64,000 nucleotides of DNA from an uncultured Eubacteriales bacterium. GTDB taxonomy: Bacteria > Bacillota > Clostridia > Christensenellales > CAG-917. The stretch lies in contig URAF01000004.1 in NCBI GenBank assembly GCA_900545885.1, positions 1-64,000 on the forward strand, read 5' to 3'. Of the stretch, positions 8,569-17,001 are shown piece by piece (the stretch's first letter is position 1; each line of letters opens with the position of its first letter). A program made the translations under genes and the position numbers. Under the pieces are notes generated by a model. It saw nothing but the letters and a program-made list of their open reading frames with translations. It made no database searches and had not been told where the DNA came from.

Positions 8569-11500
8569 AAAACAAGATTATCGCCTTGATGGCAGTCATT
8601 CCGCTCATCATTCTGTTTACGATAATGACGCTGACCTCGTCGGTGTCGGTTGCCATATCCATTCCCGTGTCGGGGGTGGTGATTTCCACGCCCACGACTG
8701 ACGGCGTGCTTACGCTGGATATGGCGGAATATATGAACGACAAATATCTGCAAGTCGAAGTGCTGCCTTATGGCGCGGCGAACAGAAAATACAAACTCGA
8801 ATTTTCTTCCGTCGAAGGAAGCGAAAGGGGAGAGGTACGCATAACCGACGACGGTCTTATCGTGCCCGAAAAAACGGGAACTGTCAAAATCACGGCAGTC
8901 ACCAACGACGGCGGTTTCCGCGACAGTATTATCGTCAACGTAATCAGCACCAAAGCCCTCGGCGTAACGATGAGCGCGTATTCCGTGGACGGGACGTCCG
9001 AACAATACGAGTTTTCTCCCTGCGCCGAAGCGGGCATAGATTTGCAGGTTACGGTTGAAACGGGCAGAGTTCAGTTCGAAGCGGCGTCGTTCCCGCCGCA
9101 GGTGTCCGCCGACATCAGATATTCCGTAACTCCTCTCGGCGGTGCAAGTGCGGAAGGGTTCGACATTCGCCCGATCACGGGACTTGCCGACCTCAGACTT
9201 TCCGGCGAATATTTGCTGACCGTCACGGCACAGCCCGCTGTGCAGGGTTACGAAACCACGCTCATAAAAGTTACCGTCGTACCTTCGGGGGACTTCACGG
9301 TGGACGGTTACCATTCGTGGGAAGGCACCGAAGGAAGAAGTGAAAAATCCATACCCGAAGGAACGGAAAACACCGTGCTTTACGTCGAAAGCGGTTCGCC
9401 CGTGTCCGTTTACGGGGATTTGCCCGACGGTGTTGCGGACGTAGTAACCACGGCACTCGGCGAAAATCAGTCCGCACTCAAAGTGATTTTCTCGTCGCCT
9501 GCGCAAATCGGAGAACAATTCGAGATTTCGCTCGTATCGGGTGACAAAATTCATACGGTGAAAATCGTATGCGAAGAAAGCGAGACCACTCTCGGTGCAA
9601 AACACGTCTACAACGGAGTTTTCATACAGAAAGCGGGCAGCGAAATGACGTACGCCGCACTGACCGAACCTGCCGACGCCGCCTTGACGTACCGTTTCGA
9701 GGCAAGCGGCTGTATAACCGTAGTTTCGCAAAACGGTTCCGAATGCAAAGTGCTTGCAACCGAAGAAGGCGAAGGCGAACTGTTTGTTTATACGGTCAAA
9801 GACGGCGAAGAAACGCTCGCGGACACCAGAAAGGTGAAAGTCGTGGAAGGTGTGGCGGGACTTACGTTCACGGACAACGCCGTGACGTGGGGACTCGGCG
9901 GAGTGCTTGCGCAAGGCGGCAAAGAATACGGCGCAAACGGTATTCTCCGCGATGCCTCCGCGCTTGTCGGGTTGCAGACCGTGTCGGCGTCGGGTGTTGT
10001 TTCGACTGACGTGTCCGACGATATCGAGTTCATCGTTTCCGACCCGTCTCTTGCAGAAATCGTCGTGTCCGACGGTCGGGCATATCTCGTTGCGAAAGGG
10101 ACGGGCAGAGTGACCGTAACCGCGCGTTGGAAGTACACAACGGCATTTAACGATAACGTAAAAGCGTCGTTAACCGTCGATTGCGTCGCCGACGGCATAA
10201 ACGTGTACACTTACGAAGACCTGGTCAAAGCCACGGAAAGCGGCAGTCCCGTCGTTCTCAAAGCCGACGTTATGATAGGCGAAAATCTCGTGAACGAAGA
10301 CGGGTCGCTGGTTGCAGGCGCGGCGGAAAAACTGCAAAGTTACGTCAAGCAACTGCCTACCACCGCCGACTGGACTTATTACGCGAATACAGGACAGGCG
10401 CAGCCTACCGTCAACTATTGTATAGAGTTCAAGAACGACGTGTTCGGCAACGGCTTTGAAATCAACGCGGAGAACGTTACGCGTGTCACTCCCGAAGTGT
10501 CCGCAAACGTGTCGGTGTTTGACGGGCCGTTGTATTTCGTGTCCGCGGGCGGAGTTGCTTCCGTTATGGCGCAGGACAATATAGTGTTCCTTGTCCGCAC
10601 GGACGGAATTGTGGTAGACAACGTCGTGCTTAAAGGTTGCAAGGACGAAAGCCTGTACAAGGACGGCAAATTCGAACTCAGTTATCTCAACTACACGGGG
10701 ACAACTTTGGAAATTATGGCGGATTGCAGGGTGATAAACTCCCGCATTTCCAACGGCAGAACGGTTGTTCGCGTGTTCGGGCGCGACGGAATAGACCTCA
10801 AAAATACGGCGGTCAATCCCGAAAAGGAAAAAATCGATGCGTCGATTGAAAGTTGCATAATTTCAAACGGCAGAGAGTTCCTCGTAAAACTCGGTACCAA
10901 CCGCAAGGTTGTTGGACAGTTCGTGCAGTCGGGCGGCAGTTCGACGGATTACGATACGGAAAAAATGGCGCCTTCGCTTGTTGCCGACGGAATAACGTTT
11001 GCCCCGCGCAATGACGACAACCTGAACGACAAGACATTCACCGACAACTTCCTGCTCACCGACGTAACATTGGAAAACAGCGCGCTCTACAATTCGGGAC
11101 TGTTCGCAATCGGTTTCGAAAGTTGCTTTGCGGGACCCATGCTCGACGGCGGCGCAATATCGCTTGCGGGCTGGAAAGGCATAGGCGGCACGAGTTACTC
11201 CGCCGTACTGCACATGAAAGGCGACGTGAGAATTTACGACTGGAAGTCGCTGGATTATGTCGACAGCTCCACGCTCATCGAAGTCATCGGTACGGGAGAA
11301 AGCACTGCGTTCCTGCAACTCAACATAAAACAAATGCTTATCAAGGTTCGCGATTTCGGCGGGGAACAGTTCAAAAATCTCATTTACACCGCAGACGACG
11401 GAGAGTTCGTGCACGGCGGCATAGCCTTCTACGGCGGCGGTAAGAACTACCATATGATAGACTTTTCGGAATTCGACGGCGAAACTATGACGGAGTACAC

Positions 11501-11708
11501 AGTCAACCTCAACGTGCTTGCGAAGGGCGAAGAGTCGGGGTCGCTGTTGTACCTGCAAGGCACGATGTTGCCGCTTGCGGCGGGCAAGGAAGATTTCCGT
11601 TTCTTTATGTACGACGCGGCAAGCGAATTCGGTTACAACCGTCAGCAGGAGCTTTTGGCAAACGGCACGGCGTACGACTTTGTCACCGCCGCGAACCATT
11701 GGAACTGA
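8565..11708 (+). CDS. Giant extracytoplasmic protein with Ig-like N-terminus and beta-helix-like C-terminal half
   Basis: 1047 residues. A hydrophobic segment at residues 5-35 (IALMAVIPLIILFTIMTLTS) serves as signal or membrane anchor, with no lipobox. Residues ~35-560 read as repeated Ig-like (Big_2-like) strands: LIVPEKTGTVKITAVTNDGG near the start and AYLVAKGTGRVTVTARWKY near 510-530 are typical Big_2 endings. From about 545 (INVYTYEDLVKATESGSPVV) to the C-terminus the protein has the ladder-like pattern of right-handed beta-helix proteins. The end, QQELLANGTAYDFVTAANHW, resembles the end of the lipoprotein encoded at 11952. The protein is probably displayed on the cell surface. No catalytic motif was recognised. 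Confidence 0.8.
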   Translation: MKNKIIALMAVIPLIILFTIMTLTSSVSVAISIPVSGVVISTPTTDGVLTLDMAEYMNDKYLQVEVLPYGAANRKYKLEFSSVEGSERGEVRITDDGLIVPEKTGTVKITAVTNDGGFRDSIIVNVISTKALGVTMSAYSVDGTSEQYEFSPCAEAGIDLQVTVETGRVQFEAASFPPQVSADIRYSVTPLGGASAEGFDIRPITGLADLRLSGEYLLTVTAQPAVQGYETTLIKVTVVPSGDFTVDGYHSWEGTEGRSEKSIPEGTENTVLYVESGSPVSVYGDLPDGVADVVTTALGENQSALKVIFSSPAQIGEQFEISLVSGDKIHTVKIVCEESETTLGAKHVYNGVFIQKAGSEMTYAALTEPADAALTYRFEASGCITVVSQNGSECKVLATEEGEGELFVYTVKDGEETLADTRKVKVVEGVAGLTFTDNAVTWGLGGVLAQGGKEYGANGILRDASALVGLQTVSASGVVSTDVSDDIEFIVSDPSLAEIVVSDGRAYLVAKGTGRVTVTARWKYTTAFNDNVKASLTVDCVADGINVYTYEDLVKATESGSPVVLKADVMIGENLVNEDGSLVAGAAEKLQSYVKQLPTTADWTYYANTGQAQPTVNYCIEFKNDVFGNGFEINAENVTRVTPEVSANVSVFDGPLYFVSAGGVASVMAQDNIVFLVRTDGIVVDNVVLKGCKDESLYKDGKFELSYLNYTGTTLEIMADCRVINSRISNGRTVVRVFGRDGIDLKNTAVNPEKEKIDASIESCIISNGREFLVKLGTNRKVVGQFVQSGGSSTDYDTEKMAPSLVADGITFAPRNDDNLNDKTFTDNFLLTDVTLENSALYNSGLFAIGFESCFAGPMLDGGAISLAGWKGIGGTSYSAVLHMKGDVRIYDWKSLDYVDSSTLIEVIGTGESTAFLQLNIKQMLIKVRDFGGEQFKNLIYTADDGEFVHGGIAFYGGGKNYHMIDFSEFDGETMTEYTVNLNVLAKGEESGSLLYLQGTMLPLAAGKEDFRFFMYDAASEFGYNRQQELLANGTAYDFVTAANHWN

Positions 11709-11738
11709 AAGCAGGTTGGAAATCGGATAACACAATTT

Positions 11739-11828
11739 GAACAAACGGGCAAAGAGAGTATAGGGCGGACACAGGTGACTTTTGAAATGACGGAGTGCAG
11801 AGCGCCCGTTGCCGCCTGAAATTTGTTC
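11739..11828 (+). ncRNA. Candidate structured RNA element upstream of the surface lipoprotein gene
   Basis: Three nested stems can be drawn. The outer is GAACAAA (11739-11745) with TTTGTTC (11822-11828), the middle GGCAA (11748-11752) with TTGCC (11809-11813), and the inner GGGCG (11763-11767) with CGCCC (11803-11807). A 35-nt apical region remains. The 243-bp gap between the two surface protein genes holds no ORF of its own. I could not assign it to a known riboswitch class. It may be a cis-regulatory leader of the 11952 gene or an intercistronic processing element. Confidence 0.4.
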
Positions 11829-11951
11829 GGTTCGCAAACGTCTGTATTTTCAAATCCGTTTTGCAGCGGAAAACCGTTCGGCAAATCGGAGTACGAAAAG
11901 CAGTCACCCGTAAGGGCATAAGATGAATGCGCATAGCGCAAGGAGAATGAA

Positions 11952-14633
11952 ATGAAAAGAAAAATCGTGGCATTGTTGTTGGTTGCACTGATTTGTGCGT
12001 CGCTGTTCACGCTTGCGGCGTGCAACAACGAAAAAGGTCAGGGTGGCGGCGGAACAACTCCCACAAACGAATTCAACGTCGTGTTCACCGTGGGCGCGAA
12101 CGTTTACAGCTACACCGTAAAATCGGGCGAAGCCATTCCTTACGACAAAGTTACGTTGCCGCAAGGCGCAACTCTCACGGGATTGTATTCCGACGCAGAT
12201 ATGACAGTTCCCGTGGATAAAACGTCAAAAGTGACGGCTGATATGCGCCTTTGGGTGGATTGGGAATATATCCCTTACACTTTGACGTTTGACGCGGCAG
12301 GCGGCGAAGGCACCTACGAACCCGCAACCGTTTACGCGGGCGACATTGTGGACGTTCCCGCGATGCCTACGCGCGACGGGTACGTTTTTGCCTATTGGTA
12401 TGATGCGGAAGAGGGCGAAGATTCGGCGTTCGATTTTGCAAATGACAGAGTTCCCGAACGCAATCTCACTTTGGTTGCCAAATGGAACATCGTAAGCAAC
12501 GCGGGATTTTACGGCGGTACGGCGGACGGCAATCCTCACGACGCGGTAACGCTGAACGTTTACGACGACGCGGCGTTCGTCAAGCAATACAGCCTTGACG
12601 GCGGCGAATGGACGGAACAGGTTCCGCAAATCACTGAGGTCGGAGCTTATAAGGTCGCATACAGAGTTCTCGACGGCGAAACCGTTGTCGAAGAGGGCGA
12701 AGGCTATGCCGTTATCGGTTCCGCGGAGCAAGGAACCACCAACCTCAAAATTACGGCAAAGCCGCAATCCGTCGTCTACAACTCGATGACGCAGTATCCT
12801 TCGGCGGACGAAGAGTTTTACACTGTCGAAGGACTCAAAGACGGGCATAGCGTGATTTGCGTTTTCGGTACGGATAACGCAGCAGTCAACGCGGGTGAAT
12901 ATTCGTACGGTTGCGTAGCATTCGCGGTTAAGGACGCGGACGGAAACGACGTGACGTCGCAGTACAGGCTTGTTGCCGAGAAATCCGTGTTCGCCGTCGA
13001 AAAAGCCACTCCCGTTGTGTATGCAGTGACACAGTATGTTGACGGCGACCGCTTCGAACACAGTTATTCAGCAGACGGCGTCACAGTCGCGCAGAGTTAC
13101 AACAATCAGACTGTCAATGTGTCCGCACAAGGTTTCGTGCAGGGCAGAAACGAAGTCGCGGTTACGCTTGCGGGCAACGAAAACTGGAACGAATGTTCAA
13201 TGACCGCCGTGCTTGAAATCAGAAGTGCAAGAATAGGCGACAAGACTTATGCCTTTGAAGACGCACTCAAAATCGGCGGCGACATTGAAATATTCAGCCA
13301 TACGCTCATCTCCGAAGACGTAATTCTTAGGCGCGGCACAAAAGTCGCGGTTCTGTCGTCGTCAGACGGCTCGCTTGAAACCGCCCGTCCGTCTTACGGT
13401 GACGGGGTCAAGGCACACGTCGACGCGAATGCCGAATATGTCGAAAATATCGTTACGGTAGCAGAAGACGCCACCTTTGAAATCGACGGTGACTTTATTC
13501 TTTGTGCATTGCTCGGTCAAAACGGACAAGGAATTTCGGGACACACTTCCGGGAAATACGCGCAACTCAACAACAGCGGCAAAGTCGTTGTCGCGGACGG
13601 CGGCAATCTCGACGTCAGAGGGTATATCAAAGGCAACGGAACCGTTGAAGCAAAGAACGGCGCGGCTATCTATGCACCGTTTGTCGTCTACGATTTCCGT
13701 GGCGGCAGTAATACGGCAATAGCTTATTTGAAAGGTAAAATAGCTCCTTTCAACACATACGATTTGTTCTACAACATTCAATGCAACCTTAATATCGAAT
13801 ACGGCGCGGATTACGTAAGTTATCTCGACCTGTATGCAAATTACGACCACAATTTTGCGCAGGCAAAACTTATATCCACGGAAGAAGCTTTCATCAAGAT
13901 GTACGAGGGCTCCGAAATTAAAGTCTCTTTTGTCGAAGACGATTACGATTGGAGTGCGACAAGCGGCACAAACGAAATTACTCTCGTCGGCAAACAGGAT
14001 TTGAGTGACCTGACTCTCAGCGTTGCGGGAATTTCCGTGAGTATGTCGTCTGTCGACCTCGGTTTTTCTCACAGATTCAGACTGCATATTGGCGACGGCA
14101 CAACCCCCACGGAAGTTATGTTCCCTTACAATTACAAAATGTTGACGGGTTCGCAGATTACGGTTGAGAAGAATGCAGTCATGAACGTGCAGGGCAGATT
14201 TATGGCTTACACCGAATTTACCGATGGAGTTTTGGCTGGAATATCCTACGCACAAATGCCTGCGGCAAAATTTGTTGTCAACGGTACGCTTAATATGGAA
14301 AACGGAGCAACGTTCGGCGGACGTATAACGGGCGAAGAGAACGGCGGAAAAGTTGTTTTCGGAGCGGATACCACATTGACTATGACAACGGTTGAGGGCA
14401 ACAGCGGCGGAAGCAAAAGCATTTTCGGGTATGGCGGTACGTTCTATATGACGAATACGCTGACCGAAGAAGCACGTTTTGACGAAGGTGTGCTTGCGGT
14501 AAGCACGGACACCCCCAAGACCAACGAAAAAGGTTACAGTTACGTCGAACGTATCAGAAGTTACGAAGCGCAACAAAAACTTTCTTCGGGAACGACCTAC
14601 GTATTCGACGGTTCGAATTGGACTGCTCAATAA
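11952..14633 (+). CDS. Giant surface lipoprotein with InlB-type repeat
   Basis: 893 residues. The signal peptide is MKRKIVALLLVALICASLFT followed by the lipobox L-A-A-C at residues 21-24, so the mature protein is lipid-anchored. Residues ~98-167 (starting YTLTFDAAGGEGTYEP and ending LTLVAKW) form a Listeria/Bacteroides InlB B-repeat (Flg_new-like), and the preceding ~70 residues look like a weaker copy. Residues ~180-420 are Ig/MBG-like strands. From ~425 (ARIGDKTYAFEDALKIGGDI) to the end it has the repetitive pattern of a beta-helix. The C-terminus (QQKLSSGTTYVFDGSNW) resembles that of the preceding giant protein. AGGAG lies 8 nt before the ATG. It is probably a surface-exposed binding protein; no enzymatic motif was seen. 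Confidence 0.88.
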   Translation: MKRKIVALLLVALICASLFTLAACNNEKGQGGGGTTPTNEFNVVFTVGANVYSYTVKSGEAIPYDKVTLPQGATLTGLYSDADMTVPVDKTSKVTADMRLWVDWEYIPYTLTFDAAGGEGTYEPATVYAGDIVDVPAMPTRDGYVFAYWYDAEEGEDSAFDFANDRVPERNLTLVAKWNIVSNAGFYGGTADGNPHDAVTLNVYDDAAFVKQYSLDGGEWTEQVPQITEVGAYKVAYRVLDGETVVEEGEGYAVIGSAEQGTTNLKITAKPQSVVYNSMTQYPSADEEFYTVEGLKDGHSVICVFGTDNAAVNAGEYSYGCVAFAVKDADGNDVTSQYRLVAEKSVFAVEKATPVVYAVTQYVDGDRFEHSYSADGVTVAQSYNNQTVNVSAQGFVQGRNEVAVTLAGNENWNECSMTAVLEIRSARIGDKTYAFEDALKIGGDIEIFSHTLISEDVILRRGTKVAVLSSSDGSLETARPSYGDGVKAHVDANAEYVENIVTVAEDATFEIDGDFILCALLGQNGQGISGHTSGKYAQLNNSGKVVVADGGNLDVRGYIKGNGTVEAKNGAAIYAPFVVYDFRGGSNTAIAYLKGKIAPFNTYDLFYNIQCNLNIEYGADYVSYLDLYANYDHNFAQAKLISTEEAFIKMYEGSEIKVSFVEDDYDWSATSGTNEITLVGKQDLSDLTLSVAGISVSMSSVDLGFSHRFRLHIGDGTTPTEVMFPYNYKMLTGSQITVEKNAVMNVQGRFMAYTEFTDGVLAGISYAQMPAAKFVVNGTLNMENGATFGGRITGEENGGKVVFGADTTLTMTTVEGNSGGSKSIFGYGGTFYMTNTLTEEARFDEGVLAVSTDTPKTNEKGYSYVERIRSYEAQQKLSSGTTYVFDGSNWTAQ

Positions 14634-14699
14634 TCTCAAATCCAAACAGCAAAAGATACACGACATTATCAACTGTCAACGTTATCAACAAATAAAATC

Positions 14700-14728
14700 A
14701 AAGCCGACGCAATGTGCGTCGGCTTTTT
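14700..14728. terminator. Bidirectional intrinsic terminator
   Basis: GCCGACGCA (14703-14711) and TGCGTCGGC (14715-14723) form a 9-bp stem with an ATG loop, flanked by an A-run on the left and a T-run on the right. It can end both the 11952 lipoprotein gene (plus) and the membrane pair (minus). Confidence 0.8.
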
Positions 14729-14847
14729 GTTTGATTTGTACGGATTGAGAAGATTGTGTTCGGGTTTATCAAACAACATTTCGATAAAACCTATCTTAGG
14801 CAATCTGTCTTTATTTGTTGTTAATCATAGCAAGAGAGAATAGGGGA

Positions 14848-15747
14848 TTATTCCTTATCTTTTTCTTCTTCCGCAACTTCGATCAGAGTTTCGAGGTTTT
14901 CGACAATGCATTCTTCCGCTATATCAGAAGGGGCAACATTTTTTGCTTGTGCCGCTTTTTCATCGGCTTCCTGTGCGGTTTCGATTGCCACGACTTTTTC
15001 GTAAGACATGCCTGCGGCGATTGCGGCAAGGCGTCTTTGTTCTTCTTTTTCGCGGAGTTTCTTCTTTTCACGGAAGAACTGCAAGAGAGCAAACACGAGG
15101 CAGATTCCGATGCCTACGAAGAGGTAGACCGAACCGGGGTCCGTTCCGACTACGCCGAGGATAACGGACAGTATGACGATGATGATGAGCGGGAATATCG
15201 CAAGTTTAGGATTTTTGACGATATATTTGCCGCCGAGACTGCCGAACAGAGCGTATACGACGCTTCCGAATGCGGGGTAGAGGTAAGGTGCACCTTGCAA
15301 CGTTTCAGTGAGGTTGGGGACTACCGCAAGGCAGAGTACGAATATGCCGATAATCAGTATCGTGACAAGCGAACTTGTCGCAATGGCTATGGTTGCAACG
15401 ACTTCGTTTTCTTCCGTACCGATTTTGGTCCCCGCGATTTCCTGCGCTTTGACGACGCAGGGGATTTTGAGGTTGGACAGGTTGCCTGTAATGAATGACA
15501 GATACATGCCGTTAATTCCGACCATAGGCGCATAAACGATAGGTTCGGCGATTCCCGACAACGCCATCAGAATAAGCGGCGAAATGACTGCCGCGGTCCC
15601 GAACACGCTCCAATCGGGACCCGTTTTGTAGTAAAGTCCCATCCATACGGGAATGGTGACGATAAGCGCCATACCGACGAACATCCATATTCTGCCGATG
15701 AGGTGCATTCTGTTGTTGCGGTCTGCAATGGTAAGCTGTTTTTTCAT
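14848..15747 (-). CDS. Polytopic membrane protein, second gene of a DUF5058-type pair
   Basis: 299 residues. About seven or eight hydrophobic segments fill residues 15-225 (IWMFVGMALIVTIPVWMGL, later YLFVGIGICLVFALLQFF). A charged cytoplasmic tail follows (FREKKKLREKEEQRR, then an acidic stretch ending EEKDKE), probably coiled coil. The ribosome binding site AAGGAGG before the ATG overlaps the end of the upstream gene, which stops 11 bp earlier, so the two are co-translated partners. I do not recognise the family with certainty. The pairing suggests a two-subunit membrane carrier, but the substrate is unknown. Confidence 0.75.
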   Translation of the reverse strand: MKKQLTIADRNNRMHLIGRIWMFVGMALIVTIPVWMGLYYKTGPDWSVFGTAAVISPLILMALSGIAEPIVYAPMVGINGMYLSFITGNLSNLKIPCVVKAQEIAGTKIGTEENEVVATIAIATSSLVTILIIGIFVLCLAVVPNLTETLQGAPYLYPAFGSVVYALFGSLGGKYIVKNPKLAIFPLIIIVILSVILGVVGTDPGSVYLFVGIGICLVFALLQFFREKKKLREKEEQRRLAAIAAGMSYEKVVAIETAQEADEKAAQAKNVAPSDIAEECIVENLETLIEVAEEEKDKE

Positions 15748-15758
15748 ATCGCACCTCC

Positions 15759-16601
15759 TTACATAATCATACCGACGACAGCGGCGGCGTCTTCGGGTTT
15801 GAGCGGCCAGCCTTTATCGTAGGAGTAGTAGCTGATCACCGCAACGACTGCCATTGCAATCAACATCGAGAATGCGGTGGAGAAGCTGTCAAGCCATTTC
15901 CAGTTGGCTTTGTTGATAAGCAGGTCAAACACGTACATGCAAAGAGCGGCGACTACTATCGCGATGAAGTTGTAGTAGCTGTCCACGAATTCGGTTGCAC
16001 CCGCGATTGTGGTAAGGCTCATCGCAAGATAGCCGAGTATCATACCGATGAAAACCACTTGGAAAAGCAAGTCGCCGAGGTTTACCGAGCCGCTTGCGCT
16101 GCCGCTTTTGTTGGAGAGCATGGCGACTTTGGGCTGGAACTTTTTGTAAGCGACGAGAACGAGCAGAGGACCCGTGATAATCGGAATTGTCATAACGGTT
16201 GCGACTGTCACGAAATCCTGCGCGGAAATGGAACCCGACACGAACTCTTTCATTGAGCCTGCGAGTGCAGTAGCCGCACCGTCCGCCATCATGGTTTCGT
16301 ATTGCAGCGAACCTATGACGGAAAGCCTGATTGCGGGCAAAGCGATGCCGAGAGAGCCTATGAGCGTAACGACGCCGACGCCTATTCCGATAGCGGGCAA
16401 AATCGAGAACGTTATCGAAGTGGTGACAACTTTCCAGATTTTGCTCATATCCATACCGAGTGCCTTGGCGCGGCGGAACGACGTAACTATGTAGTAAGCC
16501 GACATCAGCACGACAAATGCGATGACCGCACCGAACAGCCCGTAAAGCAAAGCGCTGTTCGGCGTAAATCCGACAAACGCGGCTGTAAGATTTGCAAACA
16601 T
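15759..16601 (-). CDS. DUF5058-like membrane protein, putative carrier subunit
   Basis: 280 residues from the ATG at 16601, chosen for its AGGAGAGG site; the frame is open 21 codons further. It has about eight hydrophobic segments. The pattern of a first helix, the basic loop FRRAKALGMDMSKIWKVVTT, and then ILPAIGIGVGVVTLIGSLGI and ALPAIRLSVIGSLQYETM resembles DUF5058 membrane proteins of Clostridia. Those are uncharacterised and often neighbour a second membrane protein, as here. The downstream gene begins 11 bp after its stop. The likely role is transport across the cytoplasmic membrane (inference). Confidence 0.75.
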   Translation of the reverse strand: MFANLTAAFVGFTPNSALLYGLFGAVIAFVVLMSAYYIVTSFRRAKALGMDMSKIWKVVTTSITFSILPAIGIGVGVVTLIGSLGIALPAIRLSVIGSLQYETMMADGAATALAGSMKEFVSGSISAQDFVTVATVMTIPIITGPLLVLVAYKKFQPKVAMLSNKSGSASGSVNLGDLLFQVVFIGMILGYLAMSLTTIAGATEFVDSYYNFIAIVVAALCMYVFDLLINKANWKWLDSFSTAFSMLIAMAVVAVISYYSYDKGWPLKPEDAAAVVGMIM

Positions 16602-16674
16602 AAAACCTCTCCTTTTGTGCGAAATCGTAAAACGGCAACTGATAATTTGCCTTAAACGTTGCAATTATGGGAAT

Positions 16675-16703
16675 ATAATAAACTAATTCAAACGAATAAT
16701 CAA
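16675..16703 (-). promoter_or_regulatory. Promoter of the DUF5058-like gene pair
   Basis: On the minus strand TTGATT (16698-16703) and TATTAT (16675-16680) with a 17-bp spacer, giving a leader of about 65 nt. Confidence 0.55.
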
Positions 16704-16815
16704 TACGAAATTGCTTTTGCGGGTCTGTCAAAGGCAAATTTTAAAGGAAAAACAAGGGGTTTTTGCGGTTCAAGGATATATTGACGCAATTCTTCTATGC
16801 ATTGCCGCAAAACGA

Positions 16816-16844
16816 TTGCAAAACCCGTGCGGCGGTGATACAAT
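16816..16844 (+). promoter_or_regulatory. Promoter of the folate operon
   Basis: TTGCAA (16816-16821) and TACAAT (16839-16844) with a 17-bp spacer. Transcription would begin near 16851, about 20 nt before the THF aptamer. Confidence 0.65.
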
Positions 16845-16870
16845 CATCATACAGTTTACCCCATATTACT

Positions 16871-16970
16871 TGGAAGTAGTAGAAACTTGCGCGTTAAGTG
16901 CCGACGAGACGGGGGGTGCTCGCGGACGAAAAGCCTTGCGGCTTGCGGTGCATTTTTCACTCCCGCTTCG
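16871..16970 (+). promoter_or_regulatory. Tetrahydrofolate (THF, folT-type) riboswitch
   Basis: The segment carries the order of conserved blocks of the THF riboswitch: GGAAGTAGTAG (16872-16882), the diagnostic GCGTTAAGTG (16891-16900), GACGGGGGGTG, GGACGAAA (16924-16931), GCGGTGCA and a closing CTCCCGCTTC near 16960-16969. It lies between a promoter and folC, whose GGGAGGTG ribosome binding site (16990-16997) follows about 20 nt later. The CACTCCC in the 3' arm is nearly complementary to that site, so translational control is possible. In known cases THF binding lowers expression of folate genes. Confidence 0.85.
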
Positions 16971-17001
16971 TTTGCGAGAAGTGCTTCTAGGGAGGTGCTT
17001 T

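Noticed and set aside
16861..17000. T-box leader upstream of folC
   Set aside because: No T-box core (TGGnACCGCG-type) sequence. The blocks match the THF riboswitch instead.
16711..17001. 97-codon upstream extension of folC
   Set aside because: It crosses the promoter and THF riboswitch and does not resemble FolC. The TTG at 17002 has a proper ribosome binding site.
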